A stretch of 42,390 nt of DNA from a virus, in the IMG/VR virus record IMGVR_UViG_3300046007_006437, positions 1-42,390 of that record. One strand, given 5' to 3'. The first letter of the stretch is position 1, and each line of letters opens with the position of its first letter. The notes under the pieces are model-generated. The model was not told where the DNA came from, did not search any database, and saw only the letters and a program-made list of their open reading frames with translations. The translations under genes and the position numbers were made by a program. Of the stretch, positions 1-9,017 are shown in pieces.

Positions 1-3000
1 GGAAAATATTCTGAACATATCAGCAGTCTCTTCTTTGGCAATTCGTTGCTTGACCAATATTCTGTTAGGTGAAAACTGCGGCATTCTGATATTGTCACAT
101 CTACACGCTTTGTCATCCTCTCTTTGAGCTCTCTCCCACTCAAGGTAGTCGAAATAGTACTTAGTGTCGTTGTACTTGAAGTTAAGCATATATGCACTAT
201 TCTCATGTACTCTTGTTGTCTTGATAGTACTTGTAATACCCAGCCTAGGTCCACGTGAACATAGAGGTTTGCTCTGATATAGAGGGATATCAAACGTATT
301 TTTAGGTAGAGGTTGGTCCTTCTTGATATCAGGTAACGTGTACCTTCTAACACCCGCAAATATTCCTTTTCTTATAGGTGCCTTAAAGTCACTGTATGAT
401 ACATTACTATGAGCAAACGAAGGTTCACGGTTGATACTCTTAGGTATTATACTACCTAAGATAGGTGTACCAGGTAAATGAGGTCCTCTAGGTATAGCTA
501 CTTTGTAATCTATTGTTTGAGGGTATGCATCTTTGTTGGCATAAGAAGGTGTTCTACCCGGTAAGTCACCATGTTTAACAGAGTACTTGATATCTCTTGC
601 ATAGGTGTCGGATATCTCATATCCTCTTAGACCGGCTTTACTAATGAATATCTCATCATGTTTTAACAAGTACTCATGATTGAAAGCCAGTTCGAACGTA
701 GGACGTCCTATAGCTGGAGGTATTTTATTAGCTTGTCCCCATTGCATGTCATATTTGTACACACCGGTGCTATAATTTAGGTGTCCATATCTGAACATCT
801 CAACTTCTTGCCTAAAGAAGTACGAGTACGATTTTTTTAGGTCACTTCTATCATAAGAATATATTTTAGGAGTGTTATCATATGCCATATCATAACGCTT
901 AGTACTATTAGCAACTGTTATTTTACTGTATATAATGTCCAAACGTCTAGATGTGACCGCCATTCTATTACTTAGGTATCGCCAGTTAGTACCTAAACTA
1001 ACGTATTGAAGCACTACATCACTTTTACTGTCCAGTAGCTTATCAACTAAAGGTCTAGACTTGCTATATGAATACCCGGTCTCGAATATCTTAGATATAT
1101 TAAACCTAGTTTTAAGGTCATAATAGTCACTTATGACAGCCTTTCTCTTATATGGATCCTTAATAAACAATAAACCTTCATATGTAGCTTTATAATCCCA
1201 TGAGTGCTTATAAACAGCCTTGTTATCCGCTATTATAAAATATTTGTCATCTTTTTCTTTCACATTTACAGGTTGGTAGTACTCTTTATGTGTAAGATTT
1301 GGCAAATACGTAAACGAAAACTTAGTCTTTTTAATGAATGGGTATTCAGCCTCTGTATTGAAATTGTTATAAGCAAACAATATTGTCTTAGTCGTAAGAG
1401 GTTTGTAATACAAGCTCTTATAAGCCGAAGTGAAGATATGTTTACGATCTCTTAATAGGCTGTCATTTTCAATGATAATACCATTATGTCTAAACAGTGA
1501 AGATATCAGCATACCTATACTGTTCTTAATCTGGACTTTCATATGAGGACTTAGCACATCTTTTTCGATGATAATAGCATTGCTTCTATAGAACTTACTA
1601 GATGAGTACTTAGAAGGTAAGCTACCCATAATGTTATAGAACAAGTTGTCTTTCTCAATTATAATAGCATTATGTCTATATAAAGATGCTACAAAAGCAC
1701 CCTTAGAATTTTTCACCAGATGAGTGATAGAAGCAGGTAATTTATCTTTTTCTATGATTATACCATTATGTCGATACAACGAATTAATAACTCTTTTATT
1801 CTTAATTAGGAGATGTTTATATGATCTGTTTACCGCATCCATTTCTATGATAATGGCATCATTTTTATATAGCTTACCTTTACTGTAATTATCCATGTAC
1901 TTTAGGTATGAAGGTGTAGTGTTTAAATCTATCACATGTACGTTATTTTTGTACATCCGACGAATCATATCAACATACTTAAACCCAGCATTCATAAGTA
2001 GATAATCTATAGATTTACCAGTATTTCTATAAAAATTGATATTTTTAAGTGTTATTTTTCTGTCGTACTTAGAGTACTCGACTTTATGCACTGATATGTT
2101 CTTAACATATATGGGTTTTAAGCCATCTCTTACCATTCTAATGTATGAGCTTACTCTTTCAGAAAGGACATCAGTTTTAGGTTTATACAGTCTTAAATCG
2201 TCCGATAACAGCAAACCTTGGTCATAATGAAACACATAATCTTTAAGCTTTATTTCTTTTTTACGATATATAGCCTTTTTGATGATGTTTTCTATCTTTA
2301 TGTTACTATATTTCACGTTTACAGATTTGTCAGGTCTAGTATAAAGGGTAGTATTACGATCCATTTCTATGGTGGTATAAGACGCCTTCATCTTAATTTT
2401 AGCTATATCGGATATGCTAGATTTATACAATTTCTCTTTTATTAAGGTTAAAATGAATGTATCAGTCTTGATGCCATCTGTTATAGTACTAGAGCTTTTA
2501 TACAAGGATTTAATATAAGTTATCAAGTTCAACTGTCGCTTATCGAATCTGCTTTCATCTGATATTACAGAATACACTGTGTTCTTCACACCCATGTCCT
2601 GTAATAATAAAGCACCTTGATTATAAACCGCCCATTTCATCAATATAGGTGCTTCCGCATAAGAATATAGGATCTCTTTTATTTTATCATACGGACCCAC
2701 AACTATAGGTGCTATAAGATTATTATAAGGTCTAGTTTTCTCTAATAATATACCAGTAAGGTCCTGAGCAAATACGGTGCTTTTAGATATAGTGTTTCTT
2801 AGTTGCTCAGCATCGTACATTGAACCTAAGTACTTGCTTATACCTAAAGCCTTATTATCTATCTCATTTTGAATAACTGTCTTTTTAGGTCTCTCGTAGT
2901 TGGTTTCTCTACCTAAAGGTCCACCCAATAGTTCTGGTTGGTATAACCAACCAAAGTACTCTTTGATACCTATATCTATATCTACAAGGACATGTCTATT

Positions 3001-5385
3001 AAATCTCGACAAATGTAATACATCACCAGTATCTTTATCTGAAGGTAAAGAATTTCTTAGCAAATGTCCAGGTCGGTATTCAGTTGACTCTATAGCATCG
3101 GATATTTCATTAACAGTGTGATATTGTACTGGATACACCCCATTTTTTCTATTTAATAACTTATTGAATGAAAATGTCGTTCTAACAACCATACTAGGTC
3201 TTGTTATGGCGTCTTTTAAGGCAATATCAAGCTCATCGTATTGACTAACTCTCTTATATACGCTCGTATTACCTTTCTTGATCGCAACTCTTAATGGTTT
3301 TATGAGTTCGTGATAATACAAAGGTTTTACTATGATTTGGTCGATATAACGTTCTCTTTTATATAGCTCATTCTCATCGAACGTTAATGGGTTGGGCGAT
3401 CTAATCACACCACCTTTAACATCCGGCATAATCAAATGTTTAGGTAGCTTCAGATAAAGAGAATCTTTACCTACCGATCTAATAAAGTTGATTAAACGAA
3501 GATTAAGCGTATTTAGTGTTGAGATATTAGTTAAAGTGATCTCATCTCCTATGACGTCCATTAACACGCTAACGATGTTTATTTTCTCACCATAATAATT
3601 GATTACGATTAGGTCTGAACCTTTAGAAGGTAAGGTCCTAGCTGTAGTATAAACCTTCTCATCTATAAGCTGTTTAGTCTCCATTAAGCTAAGAGTCTTA
3701 CCTGATGTTATAGTGGGAATGTTGAACACTTCAACTAGACCGTTGCTAGTGGTTACATAATTACTATCTAAATGTACAGTACCTCTAACCGAGGTGATTA
3801 CTTCAGGTTCTTTATATCGTCTACCACGACTGAAAATGCTGGCAAATACTCTACTTTTTATCCCTGAGTAGAAGCTTCGTCTGTAAAACTCACCTATGTT
3901 CTTAGTTAGGTTATAAACTTCTTGAACTGTACCATTTGAATCAGTTACTAATCTTTCGATTCTAACATCTTTATGCTCCACTGTTCGGACAATAAGCTCA
4001 TAAGGTTTCTCTTTAAGAAATATGTCCCTAGTGTCTACTATAACTCTCATATATGATGTGTTTTCATTAGAGTATTTTTTAATATTATCAAGGTCACTTT
4101 GCTTAATGTATACTTTAGCGACTCTTGATCTTAACGGTTCTCTTTTAATGAACGATATTTTATCTCTCACTTTGAAGTCGAGTGTATCAAATATCTTACC
4201 TACACGTTTTATCTTAGCAGTCTGATATGATGTGTTATATCTTAAAGGTTTACCGATAACTCTTATGTTGGATACTTGAACTACTTTGTTTCTGGTGTAG
4301 ATTTTATCTTCCTGATTCCAATCTATGTAGACTTTTTTAGAGTTGACATCTATAACATATAAAGCACCATATTTCTCATTGATACCTTTGTATAAATCAT
4401 CCGTTAATATAGGTTTGATGTTCTGAAATATTTTTCTCTTATGTGAGCCTTGCTTCACAAAAGAGTAAGCATTAAACTCACCTATTCTAGGTCCAGTAGA
4501 TGTCAGCGTAATCACGTTATATGGGATACTTGTAGATGTGACTGGTAAATCACTACCTATAAACATATCATTGATATAAGCTGAAGTTATAGAGTTATCA
4601 AGCCTAACAACTTCAACAATGAATCTATTGTCTATCTCGCCGTCTATTAACTTAGGTAATGATATACTGTGCTTGTCTATCTTTTTCTTTTCAAGTGAGT
4701 TGATTGTATCCGATGCAAGGCTTATACCGTCACTGCTTAGAATTAAATTAGATTGATATGTAGTACTTTTATCTAGCTCACCAAATTCACTACCGAACTG
4801 ATAAGGAGTTGAAACCCTTTTTTTACCTTCTAATACAGTCTCCACATTAAGTTTAGAGTCAATAGTGAAACCATCTTTTGTGGATGTACTAAGTTTAGTG
4901 TCATGGTGATATTTTTCATAAGAGTCATTTATGAACTTTAATGGTACACCTTCAGTCCAAAAGTCAAGCTCCATAGCTCTAAATGAGTTAGTATCAAGCA
5001 CTCTATATGAATCATCTATTTCACTTACAATTAAATCTACTGCTTTAAGTTCACCTTCTACAGTTTCAATCTCGGTGACACCCTTAAGCGTTTCTGAGAT
5101 GTTTCTAGGTTTAGGTTTCGTAACAGGTTGGTTCATTTCACCTACTACGTTAGCTATAGTCTTTGACGCACCTTTTTGATATAATGCTTTAGGGGCAAAT
5201 CCGGCAAATGTACTCTCACTTGATACTTCGACGCTATCAGAATCCTCGAAGTACTGAGGATAAGCATCCGTTAAAGGTCCTTCTTCAAAAATAGCACCCA
5301 TCGTAAGGAGGTACTTAACATCTTCTACAATTACTATTTTTTGTATGTCGGAGTCGGGAAACTTAACCTTTTTATAAACAGCCAT
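1..5385 (-). CDS. giant repetitive structural-type protein, C-terminus beyond window
   Basis: Reading the minus strand from the ATG at 5385 (MAVYKKVKFP) gives a frame with no stop found down to base 1, so at least 1795 codons are visible and the C-terminus lies outside the window. An ORF finder that needs a stop would miss it. The protein is rich in Tyr, Lys, Ile and Asn, with no signal peptide or membrane segment. Residues about 1170-1310 hold five tandem copies of a 30-32 residue unit with core (S/K)-(L/F)-(Y/F)-R-x-N-(A/G)-I-I-I-E-(K/N/M)-D, and looser versions occur upstream. A perfect late promoter (TATAAATA) lies at 5430-5437, so expression should be late. It follows the fibre-like gene ending at 5465. 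I do not recognise a family. A very long tail, fibre or virion-internal protein is inferred from size, repeats, promoter and neighbours only. Confidence 0.9.
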   Translation of the reverse strand, partial: MAVYKKVKFPDSDIQKIVIVEDVKYLLTMGAIFEEGPLTDAYPQYFEDSDSVEVSSESTFAGFAPKALYQKGASKTIANVVGEMNQPVTKPKPRNISETLKGVTEIETVEGELKAVDLIVSEIDDSYRVLDTNSFRAMELDFWTEGVPLKFINDSYEKYHHDTKLSTSTKDGFTIDSKLNVETVLEGKKRVSTPYQFGSEFGELDKSTTYQSNLILSSDGISLASDTINSLEKKKIDKHSISLPKLIDGEIDNRFIVEVVRLDNSITSAYINDMFIGSDLPVTSTSIPYNVITLTSTGPRIGEFNAYSFVKQGSHKRKIFQNIKPILTDDLYKGINEKYGALYVIDVNSKKVYIDWNQEDKIYTRNKVVQVSNIRVIGKPLRYNTSYQTAKIKRVGKIFDTLDFKVRDKISFIKREPLRSRVAKVYIKQSDLDNIKKYSNENTSYMRVIVDTRDIFLKEKPYELIVRTVEHKDVRIERLVTDSNGTVQEVYNLTKNIGEFYRRSFYSGIKSRVFASIFSRGRRYKEPEVITSVRGTVHLDSNYVTTSNGLVEVFNIPTITSGKTLSLMETKQLIDEKVYTTARTLPSKGSDLIVINYYGEKINIVSVLMDVIGDEITLTNISTLNTLNLRLINFIRSVGKDSLYLKLPKHLIMPDVKGGVIRSPNPLTFDENELYKRERYIDQIIVKPLYYHELIKPLRVAIKKGNTSVYKRVSQYDELDIALKDAITRPSMVVRTTFSFNKLLNRKNGVYPVQYHTVNEISDAIESTEYRPGHLLRNSLPSDKDTGDVLHLSRFNRHVLVDIDIGIKEYFGWLYQPELLGGPLGRETNYERPKKTVIQNEIDNKALGISKYLGSMYDAEQLRNTISKSTVFAQDLTGILLEKTRPYNNLIAPIVVGPYDKIKEILYSYAEAPILMKWAVYNQGALLLQDMGVKNTVYSVISDESRFDKRQLNLITYIKSLYKSSSTITDGIKTDTFILTLIKEKLYKSSISDIAKIKMKASYTTIEMDRNTTLYTRPDKSVNVKYSNIKIENIIKKAIYRKKEIKLKDYVFHYDQGLLLSDDLRLYKPKTDVLSERVSSYIRMVRDGLKPIYVKNISVHKVEYSKYDRKITLKNINFYRNTGKSIDYLLMNAGFKYVDMIRRMYKNNVHVIDLNTTPSYLKYMDNYSKGKLYKNDAIIIEMDAVNRSYKHLLIKNKRVINSLYRHNGIIIEKDKLPASITHLVKNSKGAFVASLYRHNAIIIEKDNLFYNIMGSLPSKYSSSKFYRSNAIIIEKDVLSPHMKVQIKNSIGMLISSLFRHNGIIIENDSLLRDRKHIFTSAYKSLYYKPLTTKTILFAYNNFNTEAEYPFIKKTKFSFTYLPNLTHKEYYQPVNVKEKDDKYFIIADNKAVYKHSWDYKATYEGLLFIKDPYKRKAVISDYYDLKTRFNISKIFETGYSYSKSRPLVDKLLDSKSDVVLQYVSLGTNWRYLSNRMAVTSRRLDIIYSKITVANSTKRYDMAYDNTPKIYSYDRSDLKKSYSYFFRQEVEMFRYGHLNYSTGVYKYDMQWGQANKIPPAIGRPTFELAFNHEYLLKHDEIFISKAGLRGYEISDTYARDIKYSVKHGDLPGRTPSYANKDAYPQTIDYKVAIPRGPHLPGTPILGSIIPKSINREPSFAHSNVSYSDFKAPIRKGIFAGVRRYTLPDIKKDQPLPKNTFDIPLYQSKPLCSRGPRLGITSTIKTTRVHENSAYMLNFKYNDTKYYFDYLEWERAQREDDKACRCDNIRMPQFSPNRILVKQRIAKEETADMFRIFS
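1462..1875 (-). repeat. five tandem 30-32 aa protein repeats inside the giant gene
   Basis: Core units encoded at 1837-1875, 1744-1782, 1648-1686, 1558-1596 and 1462-1500 read KLYKNDAIIIEMD, SLYRHNGIIIEKD, SLYRHNAIIIEKD, KFYRSNAIIIEKD and SLFRHNGIIIEND. Spacings are 90-96 nt, always a multiple of three. The DNA between cores is diverged, so selection appears to act on the protein motif. Confidence 0.9.
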
Positions 5386-5404
5386 TAAATATGCCTAAGG
5401 GTGA

Positions 5405-5430
5405 ATTTGTGAGAACTTAATCTCACAAAT
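5405..5430 (-). other. 10-bp perfect inverted repeat next to late promoter
   Basis: ATTTGTGAGA and TCTCACAAAT are separated by a 6-nt loop, directly downstream of and sharing one base with the late promoter at 5430-5437. There is no T-run after it, so it is a poor intrinsic terminator. A late start near 5424 would remove most of the 5' arm. It could be an mRNA leader hairpin or an operator. Confidence 0.6.
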
Positions 5431-5437
5431 ATTTATA
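5430..5437 (-). promoter_or_regulatory. T4-type late promoter for the giant gene
   Basis: The minus strand reads TATAAATA, identical to the T4 late -10 consensus recognised by gp55 and RNA polymerase. The expected start is near 5424, about 39 nt upstream of the ATG at 5385. Confidence 0.8.
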
Positions 5438-5456
5438 AAGGAATGTTGGGAGGGGT

Positions 5457-5482
5457 AGTACGGCTTAACTAGATGCCGTACT
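5457..5482 (-). other. hairpin spanning the stop codon of the preceding gene
   Basis: AGTACGGC and GCCGTACT form an 8-bp perfect stem around a 10-nt loop that contains the TAA at 5465-5467. No U-tract follows on the minus strand. It may protect the 3' end of the mRNA or act as a weak terminator. Confidence 0.4.
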
Positions 5483-8400
5483 TGTTGTAGTAGATATAGG
5501 TTCACCTGTATTATCAAGTTGAATAACTGACGCATAAGGATCAACGTAAATCTCACCTACAGTTGTAAAGTACTCGTAACAGATTGATAATGGAGCTGAA
5601 CAGTCTTGTCCTGCATCGATTATCATTTCAATTTTGTACTCTTTAGCATTTGGTACTTGTTCACCATTGATTAGCCACATACCTCTGTGATCTTCATCTT
5701 CAGAGATTCGTTGGATATTAGAGTATACACCTCTTGTTGTAGCAGTAACAACGTGTGGGTCACCCGGTGCTCTATCTTTATAACGACACTCTAACCAAAT
5801 ATCTTGATTCGTAAGAGGTTTTTCAACGTCTAATAAACGAGCCATAACATAAACTGTTACTTTATTTAACCCCATTATTAGGTTAAGATATTGAGTTTCA
5901 TCATTTGAGTTACCAAGAACGATAGTGCTTCTACCCAATAAGTTATCAATATAAGATTTGAATGACAATGAGAAACCTGCTTGTGGGTCAACAATACCTA
6001 TTTGACTGTTAAGAACAGCACTAGCTTTCTTAAATACAGCTGAAGTAGTAATAGAACCACCGATGTCTCTATATTCCCAAACACCTGAGAAACCTTTGTG
6101 AATGAAATATGCAGGTGACGAATACGTACCATGAATTTCTCTATTTGCCGCAAAGTGAGCGTTCTCTAAGTACAATTCAACGTTGTCACCTTTATAGATG
6201 TCAATGTCGTTTTTGATGTTTTTAAAGTACAAGTTTCTGAACGTCGCTTTATAAGGTGAATCATAAAGTTTGATACCAACAAGTGATCTTTCGATACCTT
6301 CTGCTTCAAGTACTTCATTTGATGTTGTCGAGTTGGCTGTTTGAATGAACGTACCAAAGTCGATTTTAGCTGGCATTGACTTAGGATCATATTTGATACC
6401 AGAACCACTTAATACGTGACAGTCATAAACTCTCCACATGTTAGTAGCGAACGGTTCAGGTAGTGTATTAGTCGGATTAGAATATCCATACTCATAACCG
6501 AAACCAGTATCAGATTCAGCAGTACAATCATATTGAACAGGTTTTAAACACGATTCAAATTTATAAACTGAGTTAGAAATTGTATGTCCCCATGAACCTC
6601 TAATTTTCGGATAATGAACATTTCTGAACAAATAACCTTCATCAATATACGTATCAACTCGACAATCTTCAAACTCTAGGTAATGTCTGTTAGTACAGTT
6701 ATCAGCAAAGAAACCGATACCTTCACCAAAGAATTCAGTACCTTTTACCAAGATAGATGATGACTGATTTGTAAAGTGGAACCCTTTTGGTTTCAACTCG
6801 TATTTTTCAGATGTCTTCCAAGGAGTTGCCCCTTCAGCCGCGAAATATGCTGTCTGTTTAGCAATCTTTGACGTATAAGCATTATATGCCGCAGTTGTTA
6901 CAGCTGAACCATATATATTATAAAGATCATTTTGAGCACCCATAGTGTATGCCGCAGTGATTGCTTCAGCTGAACCGAACATATCTATATATAAGTTGTA
7001 AAGACCTAAGTTACTTTGATAGTCTCTTAGAGCAGTAGTATGATTTGTATAAAAAGTCGACGCGTTAGGGTAAATGTTATAATCACAATGTAAACTATGT
7101 AGGTTCTCCGTATTGTGATAATATGTTTCCGCTCTCGATGCTAACACTTCAACGTTATCGGCATTTGATGTGTAAAGACATGTCTGACCGTAGTTAGCTT
7201 TGAAGTAACAATCATCAAACAAAATGTTACCAGATTCAAATACTTGTGCCGCCGCAATATAACCAACTTTTTGTCTTCCTATAGGTGCAGCGTTATTTGG
7301 TGCAACTAGACCCCCATTGTACTTACCACTGGTTCTAGTATCTCTGATACCAAAAATTCTGTTGTCTACATGATATTCTTCATCCCATGAATGGCTACCT
7401 GAAGTAGATCGATTCACAAATTCCATTCTATATATTACTTCTTTTTGTGTGGTCTTAACTTCGATATTACATTTTTTGAATACATTATCATATGAGTTGT
7501 TTTTGATAACAAGAGATGGTGCAACTTCAGTTGAACCGATGTAATCATATCTGTAACCATCCCAAATTGATAAGAAGTCACAATTATCAAACACCATACC
7601 TTGTCTCGAATCAATCATCAATGCAGGTGAGAATGAGTCACCGTCGTCTCTCCAGAACTTACAGTTGTAGTACTCGTTACCATCTCCAGGAATGAATGTA
7701 GAACCGAACCCAGCTACTTCTTGAGCATTTGGTGTCCATCCAACTGTACCTGTACTACTACTTGTAGTTAGATACGTAGGTGAATGTGTACACCATTTGA
7801 TAAGTTTACCGTCAATAATTCTAGCACCTGTAGAGCGTAATGCATTAGTACCTGTGTTTTGATCGGGAATAGCATGAGCCCCATTAGTATAGAAAGAGAA
7901 CTTAGGATATGAATTTCTAGCATCAGAATCCCAAGGAACTGTATTACCTTCAGCGTCTACTGACGGTTTCAAGAAGAAAAATGGGTCAGCATTGCTAAAT
8001 TTAGTAGCTCCACCAACTGTAACTTTAATGTCACATTGAGGCCAACCTATGAACTTAGCCATTGTAGGTTGCATATAGAAATTTGACGATCTTTGTACTG
8101 CTGTTCTATCAATAACTGTAGGGGTGCTTTTAGCACCTACATCGATCTTCTCTTGATCCATCGGCATCGCTGCATGTAAAACATATTCAGTACTTGGGAT
8201 TTTTGTTCTTTTACCCGCATCTGTATCAGCTGTCGCATCAGCTTTCAATGGGTTTCTATCAGGATACTTAGCCCATGTAAGTTTGTCTACACCACCACCC
8301 GCTTTTTTACGCATCCATACTAACGATTTGTTTTCAATAACATGAATGAACTCATCATGGAAGAAGTCAATGATAGGATACTTAATAGTCTTGAACATAT

Positions 8401-8977
8401 TAGCTTTATCTAAGACACTATATGCCGCGTGATTACCTTCATAGAACGTTCTCTTATTACTGATACCTGCTAATGTAGCATTAGAGAACAGATTTTCACC
8501 TTGACTATCAGTTGTGCTAGTGTTGTCAAAAAAGTACTGTAAGTACTCTCTGTTACCTTCAGGAGTTTCTGATTTCTCCCACGCATGATCGTAGTCAAGA
8601 AGTTTAATTGAGCTAATTGCCGCCTGAGTAGATGTCTCACTCATAGTCTGAACATCACTTGTTACAGTAGCAACACCTGGAATTTTCAGTGTGTACACAT
8701 AGAAAAAGTTCACTGTTTTTTCTTCTTTGATTACCTCTGCGGCAGTAATCATTTTACTGTCAGCATCAATATCAACGGCAACACCGATCAAAGAATCTAC
8801 TTTTAAAAGTGGTTTATCAATTTCGATAGAGAAGACAATCATACCATCTTCTGTTGTTTTGTAATAATCTACGGATTTTAGTTTATCACCGATAACACAA
8901 TCTAGGACTTTAAGACCTAGGTCGGTAAAATCGTAATCTTGTACGATTCTCGAAACTACGTTTACATTGTTTCCCAT
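5465..8977 (-). CDS. large tail-spike or fibre-like protein, probable parallel beta-helix
   Basis: 1170 aa starting MGNNVNVVSR. The start follows AAGGAATA and an exact late promoter at 9006-9013. The middle and C-terminal parts contain many short beta-rungs of the type 'NCDF', 'DNVFKKCNIEV', 'FDDCYFK', 'LEFEDCRVD' and 'FRNLYFKN', in which Asn, Asp, Cys and aromatic residues recur every 20-odd residues. This is the pattern of right-handed parallel beta-helix proteins (pectate-lyase-like fold) used in phage tail spikes. The N-terminal ~130 residues differ and may form the virion-attachment part. The C-terminal ~200 residues look like a beta-sandwich and end in a Thr/Ser-rich tail. No catalytic residues were identified, so enzymatic activity on host glycans is not claimed. 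It belongs to the late structural cluster and has its own promoter. Confidence 0.7.
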   Translation of the reverse strand: MGNNVNVVSRIVQDYDFTDLGLKVLDCVIGDKLKSVDYYKTTEDGMIVFSIEIDKPLLKVDSLIGVAVDIDADSKMITAAEVIKEEKTVNFFYVYTLKIPGVATVTSDVQTMSETSTQAAISSIKLLDYDHAWEKSETPEGNREYLQYFFDNTSTTDSQGENLFSNATLAGISNKRTFYEGNHAAYSVLDKANMFKTIKYPIIDFFHDEFIHVIENKSLVWMRKKAGGGVDKLTWAKYPDRNPLKADATADTDAGKRTKIPSTEYVLHAAMPMDQEKIDVGAKSTPTVIDRTAVQRSSNFYMQPTMAKFIGWPQCDIKVTVGGATKFSNADPFFFLKPSVDAEGNTVPWDSDARNSYPKFSFYTNGAHAIPDQNTGTNALRSTGARIIDGKLIKWCTHSPTYLTTSSSTGTVGWTPNAQEVAGFGSTFIPGDGNEYYNCKFWRDDGDSFSPALMIDSRQGMVFDNCDFLSIWDGYRYDYIGSTEVAPSLVIKNNSYDNVFKKCNIEVKTTQKEVIYRMEFVNRSTSGSHSWDEEYHVDNRIFGIRDTRTSGKYNGGLVAPNNAAPIGRQKVGYIAAAQVFESGNILFDDCYFKANYGQTCLYTSNADNVEVLASRAETYYHNTENLHSLHCDYNIYPNASTFYTNHTTALRDYQSNLGLYNLYIDMFGSAEAITAAYTMGAQNDLYNIYGSAVTTAAYNAYTSKIAKQTAYFAAEGATPWKTSEKYELKPKGFHFTNQSSSILVKGTEFFGEGIGFFADNCTNRHYLEFEDCRVDTYIDEGYLFRNVHYPKIRGSWGHTISNSVYKFESCLKPVQYDCTAESDTGFGYEYGYSNPTNTLPEPFATNMWRVYDCHVLSGSGIKYDPKSMPAKIDFGTFIQTANSTTSNEVLEAEGIERSLVGIKLYDSPYKATFRNLYFKNIKNDIDIYKGDNVELYLENAHFAANREIHGTYSSPAYFIHKGFSGVWEYRDIGGSITTSAVFKKASAVLNSQIGIVDPQAGFSLSFKSYIDNLLGRSTIVLGNSNDETQYLNLIMGLNKVTVYVMARLLDVEKPLTNQDIWLECRYKDRAPGDPHVVTATTRGVYSNIQRISEDEDHRGMWLINGEQVPNAKEYKIEMIIDAGQDCSAPLSICYEYFTTVGEIYVDPYASVIQLDNTGEPISTTTSTASS

Positions 8978-9005
8978 TACATTATTCCTTTATTGTAATT
9001 TTGTA

Positions 9006-9013
9006 TATTTATA
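9006..9013 (-). promoter_or_regulatory. T4-type late promoter for the beta-helix gene
   Basis: Exact TATAAATA on the minus strand, between the end of the upstream gene (9018) and the ATG at 8977. The expected start is near 9000. A 6-bp inverted repeat (8976-8981 with 8994-8999) then loops out the ribosome binding site AAGGAATA. Confidence 0.8.
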
Positions 9014-9017
9014 AGAA

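Noticed and set aside
1462-1875. Regularly spaced similar blocks that look CRISPR-like
   Set aside because: Spacing is 90-96 nt, always in frame, and the blocks are diverged at DNA level but alike at protein level. It is a protein repeat in a coding frame.
1204-5179. Several short plus-strand ORFs (63-83 aa)
   Set aside because: They lie antisense to the continuous minus-strand giant frame, which has a late promoter and protein-level repeats. They lack clear ribosome binding sites.
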